DNA of 64,000 nt from Drechmeria coniospora (lineage: Eukaryota > Ascomycota > Sordariomycetes > Hypocreales > Ophiocordycipitaceae). Of this stretch, positions 21,901-31,544 are shown in pieces. The stretch spans positions 1,116,001 through 1,180,000 of the forward strand of contig NC_054390.1 of NCBI RefSeq assembly GCF_001625195.1. The letters are read 5' to 3'. The position numbers were made by a program, and so were the translations under genes. Within the stretch, counting starts at the first letter, position 1. Each line of letters starts with the position of its first letter. The notes beneath the pieces were generated by a model. The model was not told where the DNA came from. It saw only the letters and a list, made by a program, of their open reading frames with translations, and searched no databases.

Positions 21901-23365
21901 TTACTACGGAGTCCGTACCTAGTAGTATCAGGTAGTATTACCCAAAGTAACACCTAAAGCGGTTATGCCAACGGCTACAGCACAGCACAAGTAATACAAG
22001 TACAGCATGCTCCGTACTGTGGGTGTAAACCCGCGACAAGGCAGTAATTACCTGAAGTACTCCGTACATGTACAACTAATAATAGTGCAAGCCCCGAAAG
22101 CAATGCCCACAGTACTCCGTACTCCGTACGGAAATCCTTGTAGTAATTAATACCTCCGGGGGTCAACTTGGTGCTATTACCTGGAACTGCATACTGTATT
22201 GCCTCCCTCCGAGCCCACATCATTGAGCCTCAGTTCGCCTTGGCCTTCACGGGCCGAACCCTGCTGCGGAAAGGTCAAGTCAAGCATGGCTTGGCCCTTT
22301 CGCTCCACTCGCTCAAGCATCAGCGTCGCTTCGCTACGAGCAGCCTGGCCTTTCACGACAAACACGTCTGCACGGGCAACGTACTCGCCCCGTGGACATG
22401 CCCGTCATGGACGGAGACGCCGCCGTCCATGCTTCCCCCCTACGTGTGCAACCAAGCATGCACGGTGGATGCTGACATCGTGTCGTGGTGGCCTCGTGCA
22501 ACATCGCCACACTGTCGACCCGACGCCCTCCATCATCGCCGCTCCGTCGGCCGCAAGGTCCAGGCCAGTCATGTACAGCTCGGGCACCTTGCTCGTACCA
22601 CACGAGTTTGCATAACCACACCGGCAGGGGTCTGTGTGCGTCCGTCCAGCTGTGTCCGCTGCACACGTCCTGGTACCGATTACACGTCATCACCGCGCAT
22701 CCGCCCGCACATGGAAGCCAGAAGGCTGCTGACGGTGGGACAAACTACGTGCGCAGGCCTTGATGGCCATCCCACGTCACCACGGCCACCATCCGAGGCC
22801 GCCTCGTCCTGTCCCTCGTTGGCCGAGAGTCCTGCTGGCGAACATAGCAAAGGAGAGCGAGGTGACGGGGGGAACTGATGTCGGCTGAGGAGCAAGTTCG
22901 AGGCCAACCACCATACATCCCGTCACCCCTCCCTCCCCCCATCATTCGCCCACCTCCCGGCCTGCGCTCTCTCGTCACCACCTTTCGCAACCAACCTGCG
23001 GGGACAGAGTTCACGTACGCCCTTCGAGCCTCCGGGTGCCCGCAGCGTCCGAAACGTGCAAGCAGAGGCCGTGGATGACCGACCTAGGACGACGACGGGC
23101 GTGCATGGTCCCGCATCGACGCCGTGGCCCTGTGCGTCTCGCTCGTGCGGCTCATCAGAAAAAAAAAGGGCCGTGGAAAATCGGCATTCTGCTTCGCGGG
23201 CACCCTTGCATGTGCAGCCGCATCGTCCTTGTTCGCGCGGCGTCCCTCGGCACAGGGTGCTGCTGCCTGTCCGCCTCGTGCTCTCGGCCCCCAAATCAAC
23301 CCTGCCGGCTCGCGAATGATCTGATCCTCCGCCCGTTTCATGCGTCAGCTTCGTCGTCACTTCAC
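18904..23365. other. Long gene-free region dominated by GTAC words
   Basis: About 4.5 kb between the divergently placed repeat-protein gene (5' end at 18903) and the 3' end of the HAM1-like gene. From about 19560 to 22180 it is densely filled with short words built on GTAC (TACGGAGTAC, GTACTCCGTA, ACATGTAC, CAGTAC, ACTTGCA) and TAGTAC/CCTAGTA runs. A short GTAGCAGGC iteration is near 19570-19600. All open frames here are GC- or repeat-driven and no protein family is recognisable. I support no gene in it. Confidence 0.6.
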
Positions 23366-25699
23366 CTATCCAGACGCCACCGACACGGGCGCGGCCGCCG
23401 GCTGACCTGTGCCGATTCCCGTGCCCATGGTAGGCTCGCGTAACCCCCGGTAGCCGCCACGGTCGCTCGCCGGTCTGGTCCGTAGACCGAATATCTCATT
23501 GCGCCACCCGCCCTTTTGATACTCAAACACCTTCTGCGATGCAATACACCCTTCGTCCTCCCACATCTTGACCAGGCTGCCCGGTGCGTACCGGCCCTGG
23601 AAGACGCCGCCGCCGGGCCGCACGCCCACCCTCGCCTCGACATCCGGCTCGGGCGCGGGTGCGAGGCGGGTCGCGACGGCCCGGATAAAGGTCCAGAGGT
23701 CGCTAGGTCCGGCGATCCGCGTCGCCCGAAGCCGCTCGCGGGCAAAGAGCAGCTCTCTGTTCAGCGTCCGTAGCGTCGTGTCTATCGACGTGGCAATCTT
23801 GACTTCCACCGCCTTCCTCACAAGCCGTCGCATGATCGGCTTCAGAAGCCAGGCGACGCAGGAGAACCTGGACCTGCGCAGCGTGTAGTCGAGGTGGTGC
23901 ACGCGTACGTCGACGCCTCGCAGCGACACCATTTCTTCCATGCGATCCCGTCCAATCTCCACGTCCAGCGTCACGTCGATGCCACGCTCGTCCAGGTGGA
24001 AGCTCGCCAAGCCGCTGTCGACGATTCCGAGCGCCCACGAGTGAAGCCTCATCCAGTATCCCACGTCTTCGGCAGCCAACGATAACCCCTCCACCTTCAC
24101 CTGCAAGAACGAGCTCAAGGAGGATGTCGTCCGGACGTGTGCCTTGCGCACCTCGAAATCGTTCCGAGTCGACACCCGAAGCTTGTAGGGGAAGAAAGAG
24201 CTGCGATTGACTGTTCGGCCCGGCTCCAGGACAAGATTTTCCACCAAGAGGTCGAATGCCGGCGTGGAGATCTCGATGCGTGGAATGGGCAGGTACTGGA
24301 TCGCCTGGATCAGCAGTGGTACGAACGTGTTGATCGAGTCCTCGACAAGATCGCTGCTCGCCCAATGTCCACTTGGTGAGAGAATTCCGGCAAGTCGTCG
24401 CGATGTGGAAAGCAGGCGTGCGAGATCCTCATCCTTGGCGACGGAATGCAGCGCCGCTGCGAGCTTCGCCAGGAGCCTGTCCACGCATTCGGAGATGGAT
24501 GAAGCGGACGAGACGCGCGACGACGATTCGCGCAGGTCCTTGAACCACTTGTCCGTCTCTTCAAAGAACTCGGGGTCGAGGAGCATCCTTTGGAAGTGGC
24601 TCCAAAGCTCCTGCACGAGATTGATCAAGTCTCCATCAGTCTTGCCTGCTTCGACAAGCTCTTTGAAGGACGCTTCAACTAGTGCCCAGCTCTCGGCGTC
24701 TCCGAACGAGGTGATGAAAATCCAAAAGTTGCGGCCGGCTTCGTCGACTTCTTCGTTTGACCCTATGGTGTCCTCCATCGCCTGGACGGTATCCGAGGCA
24801 ATCTGTGCATAGATGGCGACGTAGCGCTGAAGAAGCATCGATAGCATCGATGCAGAATCGCGATAGTCCTTTCGCTTGACGAGCTTCAGGATGACTTGCT
24901 TCATGCGACGGACGATCGCCTTGCCTTCATCGCCGCCTAATCGCTCCGACACGCTGTGGCCCGCCTCCTCGGCAACCTCGACGGCGCCGTTTGCGACCAA
25001 GGTGGCGACCTCTCCCACTTGTTCCTCGAGTTCTTGCTTGGACGTGGCAGCCTGAGCGTCCCCGTTCTCGGCACCTTTGACGGCTTCGACTGCCCGCACC
25101 GGCGGTTCCGTTGCCTTGGCTGCTCGTCTCGACACGTCGGCGAGGGTGAAGGCGGTATCCCGAAAAACCTCTCTGCCGACCGTGGTCAAGTCGGCCATGA
25201 AAAGGCGAAATTCGCCGTTGGAAAGCAGCAGAGAGGCTATCGTCTGGAGGCTGGCAATGGCAGCGGAGACGTTGGCTTTGGCTTTGGAGGCAGCGGCTCG
25301 CCCTCCGATATCCGAGAGGTCGGCATCCAATCTTGCCTTGGCGAGATACCACAGGAAGTCCTGGACCTGGTCTTGGGAGTTTTTATGCTGCAACAGTTGG
25401 ATGAACTGGTCGAGCCAGATCTTTGTGCACCGGATGAGAGCACGCCCAGCCGTGCTCAGGTTCGCCTCCGCCGGATGGAGGATGTCGGCGGAGAGCAAAC
25501 TTCGGAGATGGACGATGATTTGCTCATTCGAGGGCATGTATCCTTGCGAGATGGCGCGCAGCATTTGATACGTATGGAGCTTCTCCCGAAGTCGACTCTG
25601 ACGTGAAGTCTCGTCGTCGTATTGGGGCAACAGAGGCTCGCGCTCGCCGGCTTCCACATCCTCGTTACGCACCTTGCCCAAGCCAAAACATGACAGCAT
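23366..25699 (-). CDS. HAM1-like / BPI-fold lipid-binding protein
   Basis: Intronless, 777 aa. The start is the ATG at 25699 (MLSCFGLGKV) because the frame upstream lacks an ATG. The N-terminus, with EREPLLPQYDDETSRQ, matches fungal HAM1-like proteins. In these a long helical N-terminal region (DUF5923/HAM1_N type) is followed by a C-terminal BPI/LBP-like lipid-binding domain (HAM1_C). The C-terminal half here (about 440-690) contains the beta-rich pattern FFPYKLRVSTRNDFEVR and later DVRVHHLDYTLRRSRFSCVAWLLKP. The role is presumably lipid binding or transfer; members are often annotated as bactericidal permeability-increasing protein. No signal peptide or membrane segment is seen. Assignment is by recollection of the family. 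Confidence 0.8.
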   Translation of the reverse strand: MLSCFGLGKVRNEDVEAGEREPLLPQYDDETSRQSRLREKLHTYQMLRAISQGYMPSNEQIIVHLRSLLSADILHPAEANLSTAGRALIRCTKIWLDQFIQLLQHKNSQDQVQDFLWYLAKARLDADLSDIGGRAAASKAKANVSAAIASLQTIASLLLSNGEFRLFMADLTTVGREVFRDTAFTLADVSRRAAKATEPPVRAVEAVKGAENGDAQAATSKQELEEQVGEVATLVANGAVEVAEEAGHSVSERLGGDEGKAIVRRMKQVILKLVKRKDYRDSASMLSMLLQRYVAIYAQIASDTVQAMEDTIGSNEEVDEAGRNFWIFITSFGDAESWALVEASFKELVEAGKTDGDLINLVQELWSHFQRMLLDPEFFEETDKWFKDLRESSSRVSSASSISECVDRLLAKLAAALHSVAKDEDLARLLSTSRRLAGILSPSGHWASSDLVEDSINTFVPLLIQAIQYLPIPRIEISTPAFDLLVENLVLEPGRTVNRSSFFPYKLRVSTRNDFEVRKAHVRTTSSLSSFLQVKVEGLSLAAEDVGYWMRLHSWALGIVDSGLASFHLDERGIDVTLDVEIGRDRMEEMVSLRGVDVRVHHLDYTLRRSRFSCVAWLLKPIMRRLVRKAVEVKIATSIDTTLRTLNRELLFARERLRATRIAGPSDLWTFIRAVATRLAPAPEPDVEARVGVRPGGGVFQGRYAPGSLVKMWEDEGCIASQKVFEYQKGGWRNEIFGLRTRPASDRGGYRGLREPTMGTGIGTGQPAAAPVSVASG

Positions 25700-26316
25700 T
25701 CTGGGACGTTGCACCAGCAGGTCGTTCTGTTCGTGGGAAATATCAGGTGGACGGGGTTTTTTTTCTCTGTGAACGATAATAAAAGGCCTGTGGCGGTCAT
25801 ATAATACCTGTGGTGGTCAAAAAGCCTGTGGTGGTCAATGTTCATGTGCGCTTGCCAGTCTTGAACTGCCAGGCACGTAATATGACGTCGCCGACCTAGA
25901 CCACTAGCGGAGCTTTCCTCCCGCCCAGTGCGAGTGCACGATTGCATGCAAAATACAAGACAAGCAGGGGTGTGCGGAGTACTCTGAGTATTACTTGGCA
26001 CTTCGGCATCTTCAATGATCAATCAAGATGAAGAAAGATAATTACCGAAAGAGTTCTTCTAGAAAATGAGAGAAGATTTCGCTTCTCGACTACTCCGTAC
26101 TGACTGATATCGTCCCGCATTCCTGCACGCAACCGTTTAAACATCAACTAATAAATAGCATAGATGCGCGATGGAGTGGAACAACTGTATTCACGCCCGC
26201 TCGAATTGATGGCGCGGACAATCAGGGACAAAAAGAAAGGAAAAGCGAAACGACTTTGTGTTTAGCTAGGACTTTAACCATACTGACGAACCTTTGCAGG
26301 CAGCGCAAAAAAAAAA
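25700..26316. other. Intergenic region, HAM1-like gene promoter to tRNA
   Basis: About 620 bp, moderately AT-rich, upstream of the minus-strand HAM1-like gene. It includes CCTGTGGTGGTCA-type short direct repeats (about 25790-25840). No coding content is supported. Confidence 0.45.
26307..26316 (-). terminator. RNA polymerase III T-run terminator of tRNA-Ser
   Basis: A run of about ten T residues on the minus strand directly follows the tRNA discriminator base, as expected for Pol III termination. Confidence 0.75.
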
Positions 26317-26432
26317 CGACAGAGGCAGGGTTCGAACCTGCGCGGGCGAACCCATAGGGTAATTGTCGATAGAAATAGCGAGGCTACTTCACGATTCAAA
26401 TCCTACCCTTTAAACCACTCAGGCACTCTGCC
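26317..26432 (-). tRNA. tRNA-Ser (anticodon UGA), intron-containing
   Basis: Minus-strand type II tRNA of 116 bp. The acceptor stem GGCAGAG pairs with CTCTGTC (one G-U), with a G discriminator typical of tRNA-Ser. The D-arm stem CCT/AGG, the T arm GCAGG-TTCGAAC-CCTGC and the long variable arm GGG-TTCG-CCC are all clear. The anticodon loop TTTGAA puts UGA at 34-36. A mature length of about 82 nt implies an intron of about 34 nt after position 37. In that model the 3' anticodon strand CCCTA pairs with TAGGA with one A-C mismatch. A 19-nt intron using TTCTA would pair fully but leaves an oversized variable region. A T-run follows immediately (A-run at 26307-26316 on the plus strand), fitting Pol III termination. 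The B box GGTTCGAAC is intact. Confidence 0.85.
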
Positions 26433-27022
26433 ATACTGCGCGTGTAGCGGAGCACCAAATTCCAAATTAGATCATCTTATGTACCCAGCGCTCGTGCGTC
26501 GATGGCAGCTTTGGAATCACCGTCGAAACCGGGCCTGCGTCGTCTTTTTGAGATGCAAAATCAGATGATGGATGCACTTGGTTTCGGCCCTTGCAATAAT
26601 TCACGACTGATGACAGTCATGACGCGTGCATGGGCAGCCCATCGTCGGCATCAAGTCATCTCAGTCGTCATCGCACGTGGGAGTTGCCGAGGCCCGCTTG
26701 CTAGATAGCCGGCGCCGGACCTATGTCGGGAATGTGTACCTTGCGCTTCCCGGACTGGAGCAAGGCACTCGCTGGGTTGGACTGAAACATCCGTCACCGG
26801 CCCGCCACGAGACAGCTTCATCCTCGCAATTCTTCGCATCTGCGCCCGCCTCGGTCCTCGCCCACTGCACGACGCCCTCCGCCGTCGTGCAGATGTCGGG
26901 AGGAAAGCAATACGCAAGCCAGGCCTGGTAGGTCGCTAGCTTTGATCGTGGTCCATCGATTCCCATGCTGGCATGGTCGTCGAGGACGAAAGGGAGGCGA
27001 GGAGAAACTGACACGGCGCAGG
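26433..27022. other. Upstream region of the acyl-CoA thioesterase
   Basis: About 590 bp. A possible upstream exon ends at a GTAGGT donor near 26933. The CTGAC...GCGCAG pattern at 27008-27021 would be its acceptor, and the phases agree (TG|G ATG). Whether the thioesterase starts in this exon or at 27023 is unresolved. Confidence 0.4.
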
Positions 27023-28221
27023 ATGCAGGAACGGCACGACGCCATGGCCAACCGACGAGAATGGCGGCGGATGGGATTCCGGGACGCCTTGGAAATAGTA
27101 CCGCTTCCCCCGACCGCCGGGGCGCAGGGGCGCAGGTACATGAGCCAGCGGCCCGCCTGGACGCCCGGCGGCGAGCTTCCGTGGGAGGACTTTGACGGCC
27201 CCCGTCCCAAGCACAGCGGCCCTGGCGTGTTCGGCGGTCACGTATACGCGCAGGCGCCTCTGGCGGCGGCGAGGGCGGTCGAGGAAGACGAGAGGCGGAC
27301 GGCCTCGTCGAGCGGCAGCACCGACGGCAGGAAAATCGGCATCCACGTAAGCGACCGACACTCCCCGAGAGCGAGCAGGATGCATGATCTGATGTGATGC
27401 TTCGACAGTCCATCCAAGGCGTCTTCACGAACCCGGGGCTCGGCGACCGACCCTTCATCTACGACGTATCCACCATCGCCGCCGGACGCTCGTTCTCGGC
27501 CCGGCTCGTCCACGCGCGGCAGCCGAAGCAGGCGTCGAAGGCGGCCGACGGTCCGTACCCGCCCTCGGACGCGCAGCTTCCCCTCAACGACATTTGCTTC
27601 AGCTGCATCACGACGTTCAAGCGGGCGGTGCCGTCGCACGACGACATGCAGATGGCCCGTTCGGCGCAGGAACGGTACGCCCATGTCCTCTCGACGCGGC
27701 CGGTCGAGGAGTGGGATCTGTGCCCGCAATCCGACGTCGACATCGTCAAGGCGCTCTTCCCCAACGCCGGCCACGGCGCCTTTCCCGTACTCGACATGCA
27801 CAAGGTCGACATGAGCGAGTACAACGGCGACAAGGCGGTGCCCGAGCGCCGCGAGCTCATATTCTACCGGCTGCTGGAGCCGCTGCCGAGGGACGACGCC
27901 AACGCCCACATCCTCTGCCACGCCTTCGAGGCGGACCGCAACGGCCTCATCATGTGCGGGAACCATCTGGGATACGGATACAACCTCGGGACGGCGGCGA
28001 GCCTGAGCTACTCGTTCTACGTGCACGTCAACCCGGACGAGGCCGTCATGGACGGCGACGGCTGGTGGCTTCAGGAAGTCAGCTGGCCACGCGTCAGCGC
28101 CGGCCGATGCATGATGGAGAGCAGGCTATGGAGCCCCGAGGGGAAGCACGTCGCGAGCGGGTACCAGGACGGCATCATCGGGCCTGAAAGGAAAAAGGGA
28201 GAGGCGCCGAGCAAGCTGTGA
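27023..28221 (+). CDS. Acyl-CoA thioesterase II (TesB-type double hotdog)
   Basis: Two exons, 27023-27346 and 27409-28221, joined across a 62-nt intron give 378 aa. The first hotdog contains GVFGGHVYAQAPLAAARAV, then IGIHSIQGVFTNPG; the second is marked by DRPFIYDVSTIAAGRSFSAR. These are TesB/ACOT8-family signatures. Such enzymes hydrolyse fatty acyl-CoA to free acid and CoA, often in peroxisomes. Here the C-terminus is SKL, a canonical PTS1 peroxisomal signal, which strengthens that location. In-frame Met codons at 27044 and 27071 are alternative starts. A spliced upstream exon is also possible because a good branch and acceptor precede 27023. Length is close to fungal homologues. Confidence 0.9.
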
Positions 28222-29804
28222 GGTTGGTCCCGACATGCTGGTTGACGGGTTCATGCCGTGCGAGGGCAATGGCAATTTAGGTTCCGCCGAGGCCGCCTCG
28301 GCGGAATGCCCACTCTGCACAGAACAGACAGGCGTCCTCCTTGTCTCGTGGGCGGCGTGGGCGGTACCGATACCGCAGCCACGGATGAGGAAGCGGCCGA
28401 CGAATGTCTTGCAGGTTGATTCGTCCTCCTGGCACGAATGGGGAGGGTGCCGGCGCACACACCACGTACGCCCGGTCACCCGTCTCCGTTCGTGCTTGTC
28501 AAGCCAAGGCAGTTTCGCATGCAGCGGAGGCAACTACTTGATGGTCTGGCTACTTAGTCTTTGGCCATGGCTAGACAAGCGAACCCACGAGCAGCGGAGA
28601 TGGCTGTGGCAACCAACCATGGCAATTCAAGGTCGACTCGCTCAGCATTCGGCTCGGCGCCGCTGAGGAGACAACGATGGCAGGGAAGGTGTGGGAGTAG
28701 AGAAGCGAGGGGTAAAAGGGACGAGGCCAAAGGTGCCGGTGTGGCGAGCAGTGAGCTGACGGCAGCCGTGGGAGGTCGTGGGCATGCGAGGACATGTCGC
28801 GCGGTGGAGGGCGTGGCGTAAGGATACGAAAGGGGGGCATTCGTTCGTTTGAGGTGACGGGTGTGCCGGTTTGAAGGTGCATAGCACGCTCGCCATCGAC
28901 CCGAGGTTGGGGGCTGGCGTTTTTACCTACCAGGTACTATGCCATATGTGTTTTTATCGAAACACACACGGCATCTCAAGAGGTGTCTAGCAGTAGTATG
29001 CTTGCTGACGCAAGGTTATGCCGCACCAGCACCTTGTACGGACAAGGCGCCGCATGGATGCACTGAGCTACAAGTATCGCCACCTACGAGGCAGCATCAC
29101 TCCGCATTACTAGGTACTCTGTTGGGTTAGTATTACTAATACTTGGTGCCTGTTCGTCCGAATGAATGAATGGCTTGGTGAATGGCTTGGTACGAGCCGA
29201 CCTCGCTTTCGCATTCTCAAAAGGCCTCGAGGATTCGTTGCCATCAAGAGACGCCGATATTTCAATCGGTCATTCCACATCGTCACGGATCATCATGCCT
29301 GAGTCATCGGCAGCAGCGATCATCAGGGCCTCGGCAGGTTGACGGACCCAAGAAGAAGCCAAACGCCAACAAGTTCCGTGATGCCGGTAACCCAACCCGC
29401 CAGCCGACCAGCCCAAGGCATGTACCGGTACGAGCTGGGAACTTCTGCATGGCGGGCGCTCGACGATGCGGACTGAACTCTGTCGGCAAGCCCGGCGTGG
29501 CAGTAGGTTCCGCGCATGTACAGCTACTTATGCGCCTGTGCTGTGCTGTACGCACGCGAGCCGCACAGCAACTACTACCTACTTCGGTGTAGACGTAGCG
29601 GCCGTGGCAAGTCGAGATTCCGCAGAAGAACCAAAACGTGTTTGGCTTCTTCCTCGCCGGCCAATCAACCACCCATGAGAAATCCGAGATCAGGTAGCAT
29701 CAAAATGCGCCCTTGAAGCTTAAACGCCATGGCACAGCAGGGTGGTGAGATGGTCTTCTTGATCAGCCCCCGGATCCAGACGCCACTACGACCTCCAAGG
29801 CACT

Positions 29805-30065
29805 GCACGTGCGAGCTAGGTACCTACCTACACTAACCGAGAGGCACCTAACTGCCTAGTACCTACTCCGTGCTCCGTACTAGGTACCTACCTACTTACC
29901 TAGTACCTAGTACTTATTTATTCACTACCGGCCAGGCAAGGGCCTTCAGCATCGTGCCAGGGCCAAGCTACTAGTAACGGGAGCGGGAAACAGGGGACGA
30001 GCGATAGATAGTACAGTACTACCTAGTACTATTAGTAGACGGCCACTATGGTACAGCACCTACCT
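29805..30065. repeat. CCTAGTAC/GTAC word patch
   Basis: Dense CTAGGTACCTACC and TACTCCGTGCTCCGTAC words, the same vocabulary as the other intergenic GTAC-rich tracts. Confidence 0.6.
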
Positions 30066-30806
30066 GTACTAGACGGCCGCGATTGTAGTGCCATCACCGC
30101 CAGCCAGGCACGGCCAACCAGGACTGCAAACTTACCGGCGGGTAGTATGGAATTTGTCAAAGCGCAAGCATGGCAAGATGTCGATTTTTTTTCCCCATCA
30201 TCCATCCGCACCGCCTCTGCGAGTCTCTCCGTCGTGCCGCTGGCGCCGGTCGCTTGCGTATGTGGCATGCCATTTCCGTTCGACGGAGCGGCCAGCCATG
30301 CTTACCCCGCCTTGACAGCTGACAGCGCCCAGACCCCGACCGCACAGTGCCGAGAGCACCCGTACCCAGTGCCCTGTGCCCGGTGCCCGGTGTCGCTCCT
30401 TAGCACAAGGGGCGACCTGTTGGTCGTGGACCCCTCCTCCCCTCTCCCCCCCCCCCCCCAGGCTCTCCCCTCCCCCCTCTCCCCGCCAGAGGGCCCCCCA
30501 GCACTCCTCTCGCCTCGGCACGCGTGGCAGGGAATTCGGAACCGCTTCTCCCGTCGCTGCCATTCGTCGGAGCCATTCGTCGGAACGCTGTCAAGCGTCG
30601 GCGGACCAGGTTCAGGTCCCGTTCCAGCATGGCTCCAAGCAGCAGCCAAACCTTGACGTCGTCGTCGTCCGTCATGTCGACCCGCTCGACGCCGGAATCC
30701 TTGGATGCGGGAAGAGGCTTCCAAGGCGACCGTCCCAAGTCGTCGACAGCCCCGCTGCCGTGGCCCCGACGAGCCGGTTTTCACAGTGCACGCGCCAGCG
30801 GAGCGG

Positions 30807-30890
30807 CCACTGGCACACCACCCGACGCACCACCGGCTCGCCGCCGGCACACCACTGGCACACCACTGGCACACCACTGGCACACCACCC
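30807..30890. repeat. 11-bp minisatellite (CACACCACTGG)
   Basis: Four perfect and several degenerate copies of GGCACACCACT. The antisense reading gives the artefactual CQWCASGVP repeats. Confidence 0.8.
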
Positions 30891-31544
30891 TCGCCCTCTC
30901 GGGCTTCAGCCCCATCTCCAGCGACGACCGAATCTGAGATAGACGGGACTCGGTGCGCGCCACAAAGTCGATGCCTCGTTCTCGAGGCGTGAATCTCTCC
31001 CTTGTCACCGCCGACGAGCATGGCGAACCTGCCGAATAAGACGACGGCATGAGAACGCTGGGTCGTCCCCTCTGGTTCGGTTCAACGTCTCCTTGTCCTC
31101 GACCTGTCCGCCATCCGCCGCCTCTCCTCCGCAGCTCGGTCGATAGCCATATCCCCACGAGCACGAGCACCCGTCGGAGATGCTCCCCGGTACCGGCCAG
31201 CATTGAATGGTCGCCCCAAGCAAGCTCGTCGAAGCTCTCGCCTCTCTGCCTCGGAACCATCGACGCTCAACCGCTGACCGTCGTGATCGATGCGACCCGA
31301 CCGAACCCTCTGCGCTGCATCGTAACCTCGGAGAGTCCAAGGCGGCCGCAGCCTAGACTCGTGTGAAGAAATCTCTTCGACCTGTGTTGGACGAGAGATC
31401 AATCTTCATGTTCATTCATGCACATCTTCGTGTTCGGCTTCAACTCGTCGTCACCGCCATCTTCACTTAGTCCTTTACCATTATCATTACCGTTCCGTTC
31501 ATATCCATCCATCCGTCAACTGACCTTGGCCACCATTGCCCAAA

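Larger units (their letters stand above)
28222..31544. other. Gene-free region with GTAC patch and minisatellite
   Basis: About 3.3 kb between the thioesterase and the CFEM receptor gene. It holds a CCTAGTAC/GTAC patch (about 29805-30065), a C/T homopolymer-rich stretch (30440-30490) and an 11-bp repeat (30807-30890). A weak coding-like trace on the minus strand near 30890-31010 is discussed as a finding. No complete gene is supported. The last few hundred bp are the presumed receptor promoter and 5' UTR. Confidence 0.5.

Noticed and set aside
22168..22878. 236-codon plus-strand ORF
   Set aside because: No domain, biased His/Arg/Ser composition and a comparable ORF on the other strand; insufficient for a gene.
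30302..31021. 239-codon minus-strand ORF with CQWCASGVP repeats
   Set aside because: Cysteine pattern is an artefact of the 11-bp minisatellite. Only two short stretches look coding, reported as a possible relic.
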